A stretch of 64,000 bases of DNA from an uncultured Oscillospiraceae bacterium (GTDB lineage Bacteria > Bacillota > Clostridia > Oscillospirales > Acutalibacteraceae): contig URED01000003.1 of NCBI GenBank assembly GCA_900546785.1, positions 1 through 64,000 on the forward strand. Direction: 5' to 3'. Numbering within the stretch: position 1 is the stretch's first letter; the number at the start of each line of letters is the position of its first letter. The notes beneath the pieces are model-generated. The model was given only the letters and a program-made list of their open reading frames with translations, made no database searches and had not been told where the DNA came from. The translations under genes were made by a program, and so were the position numbers. This document shows, piece by piece, positions 26,416 to 34,476 of the stretch.

Positions 26416-27132
26416 ATGGCAGTTTGCGACATAGCGGGTCTCAGAGTAGATATTAAGAATATGGTGGGCAGAACGGGAAAGCAGGCGCAGCCCTATCTTT
26501 CCGAAGATCAGGACGAAAGCAATGTGGATATCGTTATAAACGTATCGCCCCAGCGCGTAGAGGCCGCAAGAAAGGAACACCCGGAGCTGAACAGCGACGA
26601 CTGGGAATACATGCTGACCGGCAGTGATTTTTACACGGCGCTCATAGGCTTTGACGGGATCCTGCTGCACTCGTCCTGCATTGCCGTGGACGGCGTTGCC
26701 TATGCCTTTTCGGCAGACAGCGGCACGGGAAAATCCACGCACACCGCCCTTTGGCTCAAGCATTTCGGAGAACGCGCGCATATGGTGAACGACGACAAGC
26801 CCGCTTTAAGAATAATAGACGGTAAGGTTTACGCCTGCGGCACGCCGTGGAGCGGAAAATATGATTATTCCACGCCGGAGCTGGTGCCGCTTGCCGGAAT
26901 ATGCTTTCTTGAAAGAAGCGAAACGAACCACATAAAAAAAGCGGACACCGCCAAAGCCATATACAACATTTTTGCGCAGACGGTGAGAAAGCTCGGCGCG
27001 CAGAGAATGGAAAAGCTTATGGACGTGCTGGACAGGATATTCAAGCTGGTGCCGATCTGGGAGCTTGGCTGCAACATAAGCGACGAAGCCGTTTTGACCT
27101 CCTATAACGCCATGAAACCGAAAGCGGACTGA
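26416..27132 (+). CDS. HPr-kinase-like P-loop protein of unknown role
   Basis: A 238-residue protein with an N-terminal alpha/beta region (1-75) and a kinase-like core. Walker A is SADSGTGKSTHTALW near residue 100, followed by MVNDDKPAL (the DD of the HprK/PEPCK fold) and ACGTPWSGKY. It resembles the HprK-related proteins often found near PqqD-like and peptide-maturation genes, but none of those is present here. It is clearly not the true HprK (at 19297-20262), lacking its regulatory domain and signature. The substrate is unknown. The ATG follows GAGG, and the gene is two bases from the small membrane protein gene at 27135. Confidence 0.75.
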   Translation: MAVCDIAGLRVDIKNMVGRTGKQAQPYLSEDQDESNVDIVINVSPQRVEAARKEHPELNSDDWEYMLTGSDFYTALIGFDGILLHSSCIAVDGVAYAFSADSGTGKSTHTALWLKHFGERAHMVNDDKPALRIIDGKVYACGTPWSGKYDYSTPELVPLAGICFLERSETNHIKKADTAKAIYNIFAQTVRKLGAQRMEKLMDVLDRIFKLVPIWELGCNISDEAVLTSYNAMKPKAD

Positions 27133-27134
27133 CT

Positions 27135-27284
27135 ATGAAAAACACGATCCTCATATTTACCGCCGCTGTGATTTTGGTAATTCTGTGCGCGGTTTTTCTG
27201 GAATGGCACGGAACCGGAATAGTAGCAGGCGCCGCCGCAGTCCTCTATTATCTGAACTACAGGCACGAAAAAAAAGAAAAATAA
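27135..27284 (+). CDS. Small two-helix membrane protein (49 residues)
   Basis: It opens two bases after the preceding stop codon, so translation is probably coupled. The protein has two hydrophobic segments (MKNTILIFTAAVILVILCAV and IVAGAAAVLYYL) joined by a short WHGTG loop and ends in a charged tail rich in Lys and Glu. Nothing in it suggests an enzyme. The shared promoter and the terminator 22 bases downstream make a compact two-gene unit with the HPr-kinase-like protein, which it might anchor or sense for. Confidence 0.55.
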   Translation: MKNTILIFTAAVILVILCAVFLEWHGTGIVAGAAAVLYYLNYRHEKKEK

Positions 27285-27305
27285 CAATAATACAAATCAA
27301 AGATG

Positions 27306-27338
27306 AAAAGGAAAGGCAATACACGCCTTTCCTTTTTA
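27306..27338 (+). terminator. Terminator of the HPr-kinase-like/small membrane protein unit
   Basis: Stem GGAAAGGC with GCCTTTCC, loop AATACAC, flanked by AAAA and TTTTT. Confidence 0.85.
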
Positions 27339-27420
27339 TTGTTCTGCACTTCAAAATAGGGGAAACAAATAATGTATCACCTAAAATGAAAACAAAAATT
27401 ATTATGATTTCAGCTTCGCA

Positions 27421-29463
27421 TTAAATGATGAACAAGCCGATACGGTAAACGATGAACGTTACGATCCACGCGACGGCAAGCTGAAATACCGCCGTAAAGC
27501 CCATCCACGCCCAGCTGTTTGATTCCTTGCGGATCGTGGCGAGCGCAGCGGCACACGGGATATAGAGCAGGCAGAAGACCATAAGGCAGAACGCATTGAG
27601 CGTGCCGAAGCCGATACCCGAGAGAGCCGATGAAAACGCCTGCATACCGGCGTCCGAGCCGGCGTTCACGATGCCGAACAGAACCGCGCAGCTGGAAACG
27701 ACGACCTCTTTTGCGGAGATACCGGCGATCAGCGCAACAACGATCTGCCAGAAGCCAAGCCCGATCGGTGCGAATACGGGAACGAGCCATTTGCCGATCA
27801 CGGCGCCGAAGCTGTTTGAAGTATCCGCGGCAAAGCCGGACGGGCCGAAATTGAGCAGCGCCCAGATGATGATGGTTGCAATAAAGATGGTGGAGCCTGC
27901 CTTGCCGAGGTAATCCTTTACCTTTTCCCAAACATAGATGCCCACGGTGCGCGCATCCGGTAATTTATATTCGGGCAGCTCGATCATAAGATAATTTTCA
28001 CTTTTTTTGCGGTCAAAGATATGCAGGATCGCGGATACAAGGATTGCCACAACGATGCCGATCAGGTACATGGAATAGGCAACGAGCATGGCATTGTCGC
28101 CGAAGAACATTTCCGCAAAAAGGATATAGATGGTAAGCCTTGCGTTACAGCTCATAAACGGCGTAACGAGCATAACTTTATACCGATCGCGCTTATTTTC
28201 AAGCGCGCGGGACGCCATGATGGCGGGAACCGTACAGCCGAAGCCCAGCAGCATGGGGATAAAGGCTTTGCCGGAAAGACCGAGGCGGCTCATGATACCC
28301 TCCATAACATAGGCAACACGCGCCATATAGCCGCTGTCCTCCAAAAGCGCAAGGCAAAGAAACAGGATCAGGATATTCGGCAGGAACGTAACGATGGTGC
28401 CCACGCCGGCTATGATGCCGTCCACAACAAGCGAGGTGACGACATCGCCGGCGTTTATGGCGGCAAGCCCCGCCGTGACGGCGTTTGAAATAAAATCTAT
28501 ACCAAGCTCAAACCAGCCCTTGATCCAATCCCCTACCGTAAAGGTGAGGAAAAACGTGACCGCCATGATACCGAGAAAAACAGGTATGCCCCAGATCTTA
28601 CTTGTTAGGACCTTATCCACTTTTTCCGTAAACATATCCTGCTTTTGCTTGTGGAGCAGCACCTCATCAATGATCTCGCTTATAAAATCATACTTTTGGT
28701 TTATGATATCCGATTCATAGCTGCGGTCTATGACCTGCGGCAGATCAACAGGGTATTTTTTTGTGATCTCCGTATCCTTTTCAAGCAGCTTAATGGCGTG
28801 CCAGCGGTAATTTGTAAGATCGGGATATTTCTTTTTGAGTTCCGGGATGATCCAATCTATCTTATCCTCGATCGTATCCGAATATACCATGGCAAATTCG
28901 GAATGATGATCGTGCGCATGAGCGGTCTTTGAGGCATGGTTATGTATGAGCCGATCCGGCGCGGTAACGCCTTTATGGTGCACGGCGGCGTGCAGCAGCA
29001 CATCCAGCCCGCGGCGTTTTCTTGCCGAAACGGGCACAACGGGTATGCCCAGCATCTCCGGCAGACGGTGCAGGTCTATCTCCATACCGCGCTTTTCAAC
29101 AATATCCATCATATTGAGCGCGAGAACGACCGGCTTGCCGAGCTCCAGCAGCTGAAGCGTGAGATACAGGCTTCTTTCAAGTGCGGAGGCGTCCGCAACA
29201 TTGATGATAACATCCACATCACCGCTTAATATAAAATTGCGGGAAACCGTTTCTTCCATGGTATAGGAGGTAAGGCTGTAGGTGCCGGGCAGATCCACAA
29301 GATGAATATCCATATCATGCGCCTTGATCGCACCCTCTACCTTTTCCACCGTTACGCCGGGCCAGTTGGCAACCTTTAAATTGGCGCCGGTATAGGCGTT
29401 AAAGAGCGTTGTTTTGCCGCAGTTGGGATTGCCGATAAAACCGATTGTCATTTTACCACTCAT
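27421..29463 (-). CDS. feoB: Ferrous iron transport protein B
   Basis: A 680-residue inner-membrane Fe2+ transporter. The N-terminal G domain shows G1 GNPNCGKTT, G3 DLPGTYSLT and G4 NMMD; a GDI-like helical linker follows, then two Gate regions and about ten membrane helices from residue 290 on. Between the G domain and the linker (about 175-190) is a His-rich insert (HNHASKTAHAHDHH) that may bind metal. Length is near the 660-700 seen in Clostridia. Its ATG overlaps the feoA stop (ATGA). Confidence 0.95.
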   Translation of the reverse strand: MSGKMTIGFIGNPNCGKTTLFNAYTGANLKVANWPGVTVEKVEGAIKAHDMDIHLVDLPGTYSLTSYTMEETVSRNFILSGDVDVIINVADASALERSLYLTLQLLELGKPVVLALNMMDIVEKRGMEIDLHRLPEMLGIPVVPVSARKRRGLDVLLHAAVHHKGVTAPDRLIHNHASKTAHAHDHHSEFAMVYSDTIEDKIDWIIPELKKKYPDLTNYRWHAIKLLEKDTEITKKYPVDLPQVIDRSYESDIINQKYDFISEIIDEVLLHKQKQDMFTEKVDKVLTSKIWGIPVFLGIMAVTFFLTFTVGDWIKGWFELGIDFISNAVTAGLAAINAGDVVTSLVVDGIIAGVGTIVTFLPNILILFLCLALLEDSGYMARVAYVMEGIMSRLGLSGKAFIPMLLGFGCTVPAIMASRALENKRDRYKVMLVTPFMSCNARLTIYILFAEMFFGDNAMLVAYSMYLIGIVVAILVSAILHIFDRKKSENYLMIELPEYKLPDARTVGIYVWEKVKDYLGKAGSTIFIATIIIWALLNFGPSGFAADTSNSFGAVIGKWLVPVFAPIGLGFWQIVVALIAGISAKEVVVSSCAVLFGIVNAGSDAGMQAFSSALSGIGFGTLNAFCLMVFCLLYIPCAAALATIRKESNSWAWMGFTAVFQLAVAWIVTFIVYRIGLFII

Positions 29464-29684
29464 ACAGCCCGCCTCACTTCAATATTTTTTGTTATGTTAT
29501 AGCCGAGAGCAAAGCGAGTGCCCCTGAGCTTTATGATCAGAATGCCCTTGCCTTTTCTGTTTATAACGGAGACCGGGGTTTCCTTCGTCATTCCCAGGGC
29601 TTCAAGCCTGCGCTCCATCTGAAAAGGCAGGTTTATATTTTCAACGATACAGATATCTCCTATCTGCGCGTCTTTCAGCAGCAT
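29460..29684 (-). CDS. feoA: Ferrous iron transport protein A
   Basis: A 74-residue SH3-like FeoA (IGDICIVENI, RRLEALGMT, RGTRFALGYNIT), a cytosolic accessory to FeoB. The ATG at 29684 follows GGGAGGTGG; a TTG six codons earlier overlaps that ribosome site and is unlikely. It is the first gene of the feoAB operon, with a promoter and palindrome at 29732-29769. Confidence 0.92.
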   Translation of the reverse strand: MLLKDAQIGDICIVENINLPFQMERRLEALGMTKETPVSVINRKGKGILIIKLRGTRFALGYNITKNIEVRRAV

Positions 29685-29731
29685 AATGCCGCCACCTCCC
29701 AAAGCTATTCAACATGTCCATAATTCTGTAA

Positions 29732-29769
29732 TTTATATATATTCTACATATATAAAATAATTCAGTCAA
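29732..29769 (-). promoter_or_regulatory. feoAB promoter with overlapping AT-rich palindrome
   Basis: Minus-strand -35 TTGACT (29764-29769), 17-base spacer, -10 TAGAAT (29741-29746). The inverted repeat TTTATATAT-N7-ATATATAAA (29732-29756) covers the -10 and probable start site. It is placed like an iron-regulator operator but does not match the classical Fur 19-mer. Confidence 0.55.
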
Positions 29770-29776
29770 GCAAAAT

Positions 29777-29810
29777 TAAAAAATAAAACGCGCTGTGAGG
29801 GCGCGTTTTT
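29777..29810 (-). terminator. Terminator of the RNA methyltransferase gene
   Basis: Minus-strand stem AAAACGCGC with GCGCGTTTT around CCTCACA, then a T-rich tract. Confidence 0.75.
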
Positions 29811-29811
29811 A

Positions 29812-30927
29812 TCATTTGAAGTACATATAATAACGGCATCTTATCATGCCGTTATAGAGCTTACGCTGTTTATCCGCCTTTCTGCCGAACGCCTTTTCAA
29901 ACTCCTCGTCAGGAGAGATGATGCCGTAGCTCCAGCCGTGCATCTTAGGGAATTTTTTACCCATAATTCTATAAATTTCCTCTGCGGCAGACAGATCCAG
30001 CATTCTTTCGCCGTAGGGCGGGTTGGTGACAAGCGTGCCCTTATCGCTCTGCGGCGCAAAATCCTTTATATCCTGAACGCCGAGACGCATAAAATCATAG
30101 ACGCCGGCATTTTTGGCATTTTGGGCGGTAAGCCTTATACATTCCGGGGATAGATCACTGCCGTACGCAATAAAATCCGTATCCTTTTTAACAAGGCTTT
30201 TTGCCTGTTCGCGCTCATTGTGCCAGATCTTACCGTCAAAGAGCTCCCATTTCTCGGAGGAAAAAGCCCTGTTTATGCCGGGCGCAATATGATTGGCAAG
30301 CAAGGCGCCCTCTATCAATATCGTTCCGCTGCCGCAGAACGGATCGTAAAGCGAATGGTAATGGCGCAGCTTGGAAAGCGAACACATGGCGGCGGCAAGC
30401 GTTTCCCGTATAGGGGCGGCGTTTGCCTGCGGGCGGTAGCCGCGCTTATGCAGTCCTGTTCCGGAGGTATCGAGCATGATAACGGCTTCGTCTTTGATAA
30501 TGGAAAACTGTATCTGATGAACGGTATCCGTTTCCGGCAGCCATTCTATACCGTAATCTGCCGAAAGGCTCTTGGCGACTGCTTTTTTAATGATCCGCTG
30601 GCAATCCGGCACGGAATGGAGCGTGGAAGAAACACTGTGCCCTTTCACCGGGAAAGCGTCATTCTTGCCAATAAAATCGCTCCAGTTCAATTTTTCCACG
30701 TTATCAAAAAGCTCCGTAAAAGAGGCGGCATAAAACCTGCCCAGCACGATCAAGATTCGCTCCGCAAATCGGCAGCAGATATTTGCGCGGGCAAGGATCT
30801 CTTCACCGCCGTCAAAAAACACTCTGCCGTTTTCCGCGGCAACATGCTCCGCGCCCATCTGCCTGAGCTCATCTGCAACAAGCCCCTCCAAGCCGAAAAG
30901 GCACGGGGCAACCATGGATAGATACAT
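29812..30927 (-). CDS. THUMP-domain class I SAM-dependent RNA methyltransferase (RlmL/YpsC-like)
   Basis: A 371-residue protein with an N-terminal ferredoxin-like/THUMP RNA-binding half (about 1-155) and a Rossmann methyltransferase half. The SAM loop lies in DPFCGSGTILIEGA and the catalytic motif IV is NPPYGERM, typical of N2-guanine methylation. B. subtilis YpsC and the N-terminal half of E. coli RlmL are the nearest relatives; the target is probably 23S rRNA. AAAGGA precedes the ATG. It follows the fumarase-like gene by 17 bases. Confidence 0.88.
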   Translation of the reverse strand: MYLSMVAPCLFGLEGLVADELRQMGAEHVAAENGRVFFDGGEEILARANICCRFAERILIVLGRFYAASFTELFDNVEKLNWSDFIGKNDAFPVKGHSVSSTLHSVPDCQRIIKKAVAKSLSADYGIEWLPETDTVHQIQFSIIKDEAVIMLDTSGTGLHKRGYRPQANAAPIRETLAAAMCSLSKLRHYHSLYDPFCGSGTILIEGALLANHIAPGINRAFSSEKWELFDGKIWHNEREQAKSLVKKDTDFIAYGSDLSPECIRLTAQNAKNAGVYDFMRLGVQDIKDFAPQSDKGTLVTNPPYGERMLDLSAAEEIYRIMGKKFPKMHGWSYGIISPDEEFEKAFGRKADKQRKLYNGMIRCRYYMYFK

Positions 30928-30944
30928 ATGATAATTCCTTTAAA

Positions 30945-31790
30945 TCAAATTTGAGCCGATGCGTGGCGCGTTACGTGGCAGCCGATATTGACGGCAACGG
31001 GCAGACCGGCTATATGCGTGGGATATGTTTCAATATTTACGGCAAGGGCCGTGGTATTTCCGCCGAAGCCCTGCGGGCCGATATCGAGAGTATTTAGTTT
31101 TTTAAGGATATCGCTTTCCATTTGGGCATAGTTTTCATTTTTATTTCTTTGAGAAACGGGGCGGCAGAGCGCCTTTTTTGCAAGCACGGCGCTGTATTCA
31201 AAATCTCCGCCGATACCAACGCCCACTACAACGGGCGGGCAGGGATTGGATCCGGCTTTTTGAACAGTATCCACAACAAAACCGATGATATCTTCTTTTT
31301 TTGCGCTTGGGGTAAACATTTTCAGCGCGCTCATATTTTCACTGCCGAAGCCCTTGGGGGCGGCGGTGAGCGTTATCTTATCTCCCGGCACGATGCGCGT
31401 GTGGATAACGGCGGGGGTATTGTCGTTCGTATTTACACGGTCAAAGAAAGGATCGCGCACCACGGATTTTCTGAGCAGCCCGTCCGTATAGCCCTCTGCA
31501 ACCCCGCGGTTGACGGCATCTTCAAAATTTTCCCCGGAAATATGGACGTCCTGCCCGATCTCGGCAAAAATGACTGCCATGCCCGTATCCTGGCAGACCG
31601 GTATATCAAGCTCCTGCGCGGCGCTGATATTTGCCTGAAGATCAGATAGCACGGACTTTGCCGTAGCGTTTTTCTCTGCCGCTTCAGAACAGGAAATGCA
31701 GTTTACCAGATCTGCCGGCAAAAGCTTATTTGACTGAATCACAAGCTCTTTTACGGTTTCGGTTATAAACTTTGATGAAACTTCCCTCAT
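30945..31790 (-). CDS. Fumarate hydratase/tartrate dehydratase alpha subunit (class I, Fe-S)
   Basis: A 281-residue class I hydratase alpha subunit (TtdA/FumA N-terminal type). Three Cys that would hold the 4Fe-4S cluster are visible in VCQDTGMA, NPCPPVVVGVG and NIGCHVTRHA. The enzyme would hydrate fumarate to malate, or dehydrate tartrate, together with a beta subunit. No beta-subunit gene is in the window, although it normally follows directly. The ATG at 31790 follows TAGGAGT; a TTG or other start seven codons earlier is less likely. Confidence 0.85.
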   Translation of the reverse strand: MREVSSKFITETVKELVIQSNKLLPADLVNCISCSEAAEKNATAKSVLSDLQANISAAQELDIPVCQDTGMAVIFAEIGQDVHISGENFEDAVNRGVAEGYTDGLLRKSVVRDPFFDRVNTNDNTPAVIHTRIVPGDKITLTAAPKGFGSENMSALKMFTPSAKKEDIIGFVVDTVQKAGSNPCPPVVVGVGIGGDFEYSAVLAKKALCRPVSQRNKNENYAQMESDILKKLNTLDIGPQGFGGNTTALAVNIETYPTHIAGLPVAVNIGCHVTRHASAQI

Positions 31791-31808
31791 ACTTACTCCT
31801 ATCTTTAT

Positions 31809-31838
31809 CAAAAAACAAGCCGAGAGAGTTCCCGGCTT
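31809..31838 (-). terminator. Terminator after the divIC-like gene
   Basis: Minus-strand imperfect stem AAGCCGGGAA/CTCTCTCGGCTT followed by GTTTTTTG. It closes the sporulation/division cluster. Confidence 0.65.
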
Positions 31839-31850
31839 GGAGTTGACGTA

Positions 31851-32177
31851 TTAAAATTGCAAAATTGAATCCGAAGAACCTGCCGCATCGTAAAAAACGA
31901 TCTCCCCGGATTTAACATAGCCCTTTTCGCGCGCTTTTTGCTCTATATAAGCATCGCGGTCATCGGAATCCAAGATCTCTTCCAGCGCTTCGTTTTCCTT
32001 TAACTGATCGTTAAGCTGCTCTGTATAAGCCGCCTGCTGATTTTTAAGTCTGTTTATATCCGCCGCCTGAGACACGATAAAGCCCGAGCAACAGAAAAAC
32101 ATAATTACAAGCGCGACGGCAACGGCAGATACCCTGAACTTTCTGCTTTTAACCATGCGGATCACTGTTTCTTTCAT
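31851..32177 (-). CDS. divIC: Septum formation initiator protein (DivIC/FtsB family)
   Basis: A 108-residue bitopic protein with a basic N terminus, one TM helix (about 18-38), a coiled coil (about 40-80) and a short extracytoplasmic end with EQKAREKGYVKSGE, the family's C-terminal motif. DivIC/FtsB joins DivIB/FtsQ and FtsL in the divisome. The ATG at 32177 follows GGTGGAAAG; a GTG three codons earlier is possible. It overlaps the yabQ end, matching the B. subtilis yabP-yabQ-divIC order. Confidence 0.88.
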   Translation of the reverse strand: MKETVIRMVKSRKFRVSAVAVALVIMFFCCSGFIVSQAADINRLKNQQAAYTEQLNDQLKENEALEEILDSDDRDAYIEQKAREKGYVKSGEIVFYDAAGSSDSILQF

Positions 32178-32616
32178 TCTTTCCACCCGATTTTTTCTTT
32201 TTCCCCTTGCGGGCGCCTTTAAATTTACGTAAAGGCTTTTTGCTTAACACAACAACATTATAATACAGGTGCTTCAGTAATTGCAACAGTTTTTTTATGA
32301 AGCGGGCGATTTTTTTTAAGATTTTTCTTATAAAACCCGCTATAGTGCTTTGAAAACGGGCTGTTAGCCTGAAAACGGTAAGGATATAGACAACAAGTCC
32401 CAAAAAATATGCTGTAAAGTAAATAGCCCTTACAATGCCGTTGTTATACCCGAGCAGAAGAATGAAAAACAGGAGCGAATAAAGAACGAAAAAGAAAAAA
32501 TCCAGCAGAAAAACAGCCGCTTTATTTCTGAAAACAAAGCGCAGAAAGCGAAAAAAATCATAAATGATCCCCATCAAAAAGCCGCAGACAAGAAACTGAA
32601 AAGCGTTATCAAGCAC
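32149..32616 (-). CDS. yabQ: Spore cortex biosynthesis protein YabQ
   Basis: A 155-residue membrane protein with about four hydrophobic segments (FLVCGFLMGIIYDFFRFLR near the N terminus is characteristic of YabQ) and a strongly basic C-terminal tail. In B. subtilis YabQ locates to the forespore membranes and is needed for cortex formation. The start is the GTG at 32616 inside the yabP stop region (8-base overlap); an upstream open stretch of 27 codons only duplicates yabP sequence in another frame. Confidence 0.85.
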   Translation of the reverse strand: MLDNAFQFLVCGFLMGIIYDFFRFLRFVFRNKAAVFLLDFFFFVLYSLLFFILLLGYNNGIVRAIYFTAYFLGLVVYILTVFRLTARFQSTIAGFIRKILKKIARFIKKLLQLLKHLYYNVVVLSKKPLRKFKGARKGKKKKSGGKNERNSDPHG

Positions 32617-32887
32617 CGAACAGCCTCTTAAAAATATTCTTTTCCTTAGAGGTCTTGCTGCTGTAGACCATTGCCGTGATCTCTCCGCTGAGTTCAAGTA
32701 TTCCCTTGGCGACGTTAAGCTCTTCTACATGCAGATTGGAGCCGCTTACGCTGAGGCAGCCGTAATCCGTGTACGCCGTAACATTTTCCTCATCAAACGC
32801 CCCCATATCCGTTACGCCGGAAAGCGTTAGGCTGCTTCTGTTTTCAAGGCGGAGAGAATGCGGTTTTTTGCCGAATTTTTCTTCCAT
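32609..32887 (-). CDS. yabP: Sporulation protein YabP
   Basis: A 92-residue protein of the YabP/YqfC family (LENRSSLTLSGVTDMGAFDE, LNVAKGILELSGE). Members are expressed in the mother cell during sporulation and linked to cortex/coat assembly. It leads the yabP-yabQ-divIC set and overlaps yabQ. GGTGAT precedes the ATG. Confidence 0.88.
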   Translation of the reverse strand: MEEKFGKKPHSLRLENRSSLTLSGVTDMGAFDEENVTAYTDYGCLSVSGSNLHVEELNVAKGILELSGEITAMVYSSKTSKEKNIFKRLFGA

Positions 32888-32956
32888 ATATGATCACCGT
32901 TAAAATATATGAAAGAAAAAGGAAAATGATGAATAATACCCTTGATTTATACTTTA

Positions 32957-33196
32957 TCAAAGCAGCTTATACATTTTGGCTGCGTCTTCTTTAAGCGCAT
33001 GCTCGCTGACTTCAAGCACCTCATATTTTTTTGATGCAACGCCCATATTGACGGTGATGACATCGCCGGCCTTTACATCATAGGAAGCGCGCTGCACTTT
33101 GCCGTTGACCTCTATTTTGCCCGCGTCGCACGCCTCGTTTGCAACGGTGCGTCGCTTTATAATTCTGGAAACCTTTAAATATTTATCAAGCCTCAT
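32957..33196 (-). CDS. rqcP: S4-domain RNA-binding protein RqcP (YabO)
   Basis: A 79-residue protein that is essentially one S4 domain (MRLDKYLKVSRIIKRRTVANEACDAG). RqcP acts with RqcH in ribosome-associated quality control, supporting alanine tailing of stalled nascent chains on 50S subunits. Its place between hup and yabP is the conserved yabO position. Confidence 0.9.
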   Translation of the reverse strand: MRLDKYLKVSRIIKRRTVANEACDAGKIEVNGKVQRASYDVKAGDVITVNMGVASKKYEVLEVSEHALKEDAAKMYKLL

Positions 33197-33267
33197 ACTT
33201 TATCCTTTTCCTACAGACGATATAATCAGACTGCAATATATTTTTCGTGAAAGCGTGTTTGTTGCCT

Positions 33268-33295
33268 AAAAAAAATCGGCCGCCCGCAGGCGGCC
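33268..33295 (-). terminator. Terminator after hup
   Basis: Minus-strand stem GGCCGCC with GGCGGCC (loop TGCG), then GATTTTTTTT. Confidence 0.85.
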
Positions 33296-33306
33296 CTGAG
33301 TTCAAT

Positions 33307-33579
33307 TTATTTTACGGCGTTCTTAAGAGCCGCACCTGCCTTAAAGGAAGGAACCTTTGAAGCGGGGATCTCGATCGTTTCACCGGTGCGGGGATTTTTG
33401 CCGGTGCGGGCAGCGCGCTCTTTAACCTCAAATGTACCGAAGCCGACAAGCGCAACCTTATCGCCGTCTGCAAGAGCTTCTGTTACAGCATCAAGAACAG
33501 CTTTAACAGCGGCTTCTGCGTCTTTCTTTGAAAGTTCTGCTTTTGCAGCTACAGCTGCAACGAGTTCAGTTTTGTTCAT
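33307..33579 (-). CDS. hup: HU-family DNA-binding protein
   Basis: A 90-residue histone-like protein with the HU signature [22 protein letters not shown] segment (here GKNPRTGE) and the DNA-wrapping beta arms. It bends and compacts the nucleoid. Its ATG is right after the mazG stop, and its ribosome site GGAGG lies inside the mazG end, so translation is coupled. Confidence 0.97.
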   Translation of the reverse strand: MNKTELVAAVAAKAELSKKDAEAAVKAVLDAVTEALADGDKVALVGFGTFEVKERAARTGKNPRTGETIEIPASKVPSFKAGAALKNAVK

Positions 33580-34407
33580 TTAATTTTCCTCCGTTTTAGC
33601 CTTTTCGGCAAATTTTATCTTTGCTTCGTTCCAAAGGGAATCCAAAACTTCCAAAGAAGATGTTTTCATATCTATACCGCGCTCCTCGGCAAGTCTTTCA
33701 ACGATCAAATATCTGCCTAAAAACTTATCCGTTGCGCCGGTAAGCGCTTCTTCGCTGTCTGCACCGATAAAACGCGAAACGTTTACGCAGGAAAACAGCA
33801 GATCGCCGAATTCATCTTCTATTTCAGCCTGATCTCCCCCGGTCAAAGCATTTTTCAACTCATTAATCTCCTCAGGCAGCTTTTGGAAAGCGCCCTCGGC
33901 GCTGCTCCAGTCAAAGCCCGCTTTAGCGGCCTTTTGCTGCACCTTTTGCGCCCGCATTAACGCGGGAAATTCACGCGGCACTTTGAGCATGGATTCGCTC
34001 TGTTTTTTCATGCCCTTTGATCTCAGCTTGATCTCATCCCATCTTTCAAGAGCCTCGGCACTGTTTTGAGCAGATTGATTGCCGAACACATGGGGATGCC
34101 GCTCAACAAGCTTTTTACAAAGCTCGTCAACAACGGCCGCAAAATCAAAATTGCCCTTTTCGCGCTCCATTTCGCAATGAAGCATGATCTGAAGCAAAAC
34201 ATCGCCAAGCTCCTCGCGCAGACCGCTGACGCTTTTTTGATTGATTGCCTCAATGACCTCATACGTTTCCTCAATAAAATTCTTTTTTATTGATTCATGG
34301 GTCTGCTTCCTATCCCAAGGGCAGCCGCCGGGTGAACGAAGAACGGTGATAAGGCGGATCAGATCATGGATATCGTAATTATCTTTAATTTCAAAATCCA
34401 CCGACAC
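33580..34407 (-). CDS. mazG: Nucleoside triphosphate pyrophosphohydrolase MazG
   Basis: A 275-residue MazG with two tandem domains. The first (about 14-125) has CPWDRKQTHESIKKNFIEETYEVIEA and ELGDVLLQ, and the second (about 155-255) has EFGDLLFSCVN. EExxE and ExxD metal motifs are visible in both. It hydrolyses non-canonical or excess NTPs to NMP and PPi. It starts at a GTG after AAGGG. It lacks the N-terminal tetrapyrrole methylase domain found in B. subtilis YabN. Confidence 0.93.
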   Translation of the reverse strand: MSVDFEIKDNYDIHDLIRLITVLRSPGGCPWDRKQTHESIKKNFIEETYEVIEAINQKSVSGLREELGDVLLQIMLHCEMEREKGNFDFAAVVDELCKKLVERHPHVFGNQSAQNSAEALERWDEIKLRSKGMKKQSESMLKVPREFPALMRAQKVQQKAAKAGFDWSSAEGAFQKLPEEINELKNALTGGDQAEIEDEFGDLLFSCVNVSRFIGADSEEALTGATDKFLGRYLIVERLAEERGIDMKTSSLEVLDSLWNEAKIKFAEKAKTEEN

Positions 34408-34476
34408 CTTATCACCCTTAATCAGATTAATTTGTTTGAATTAATAATACTATAAATCGGCTTCAAAAGCAAGTGT

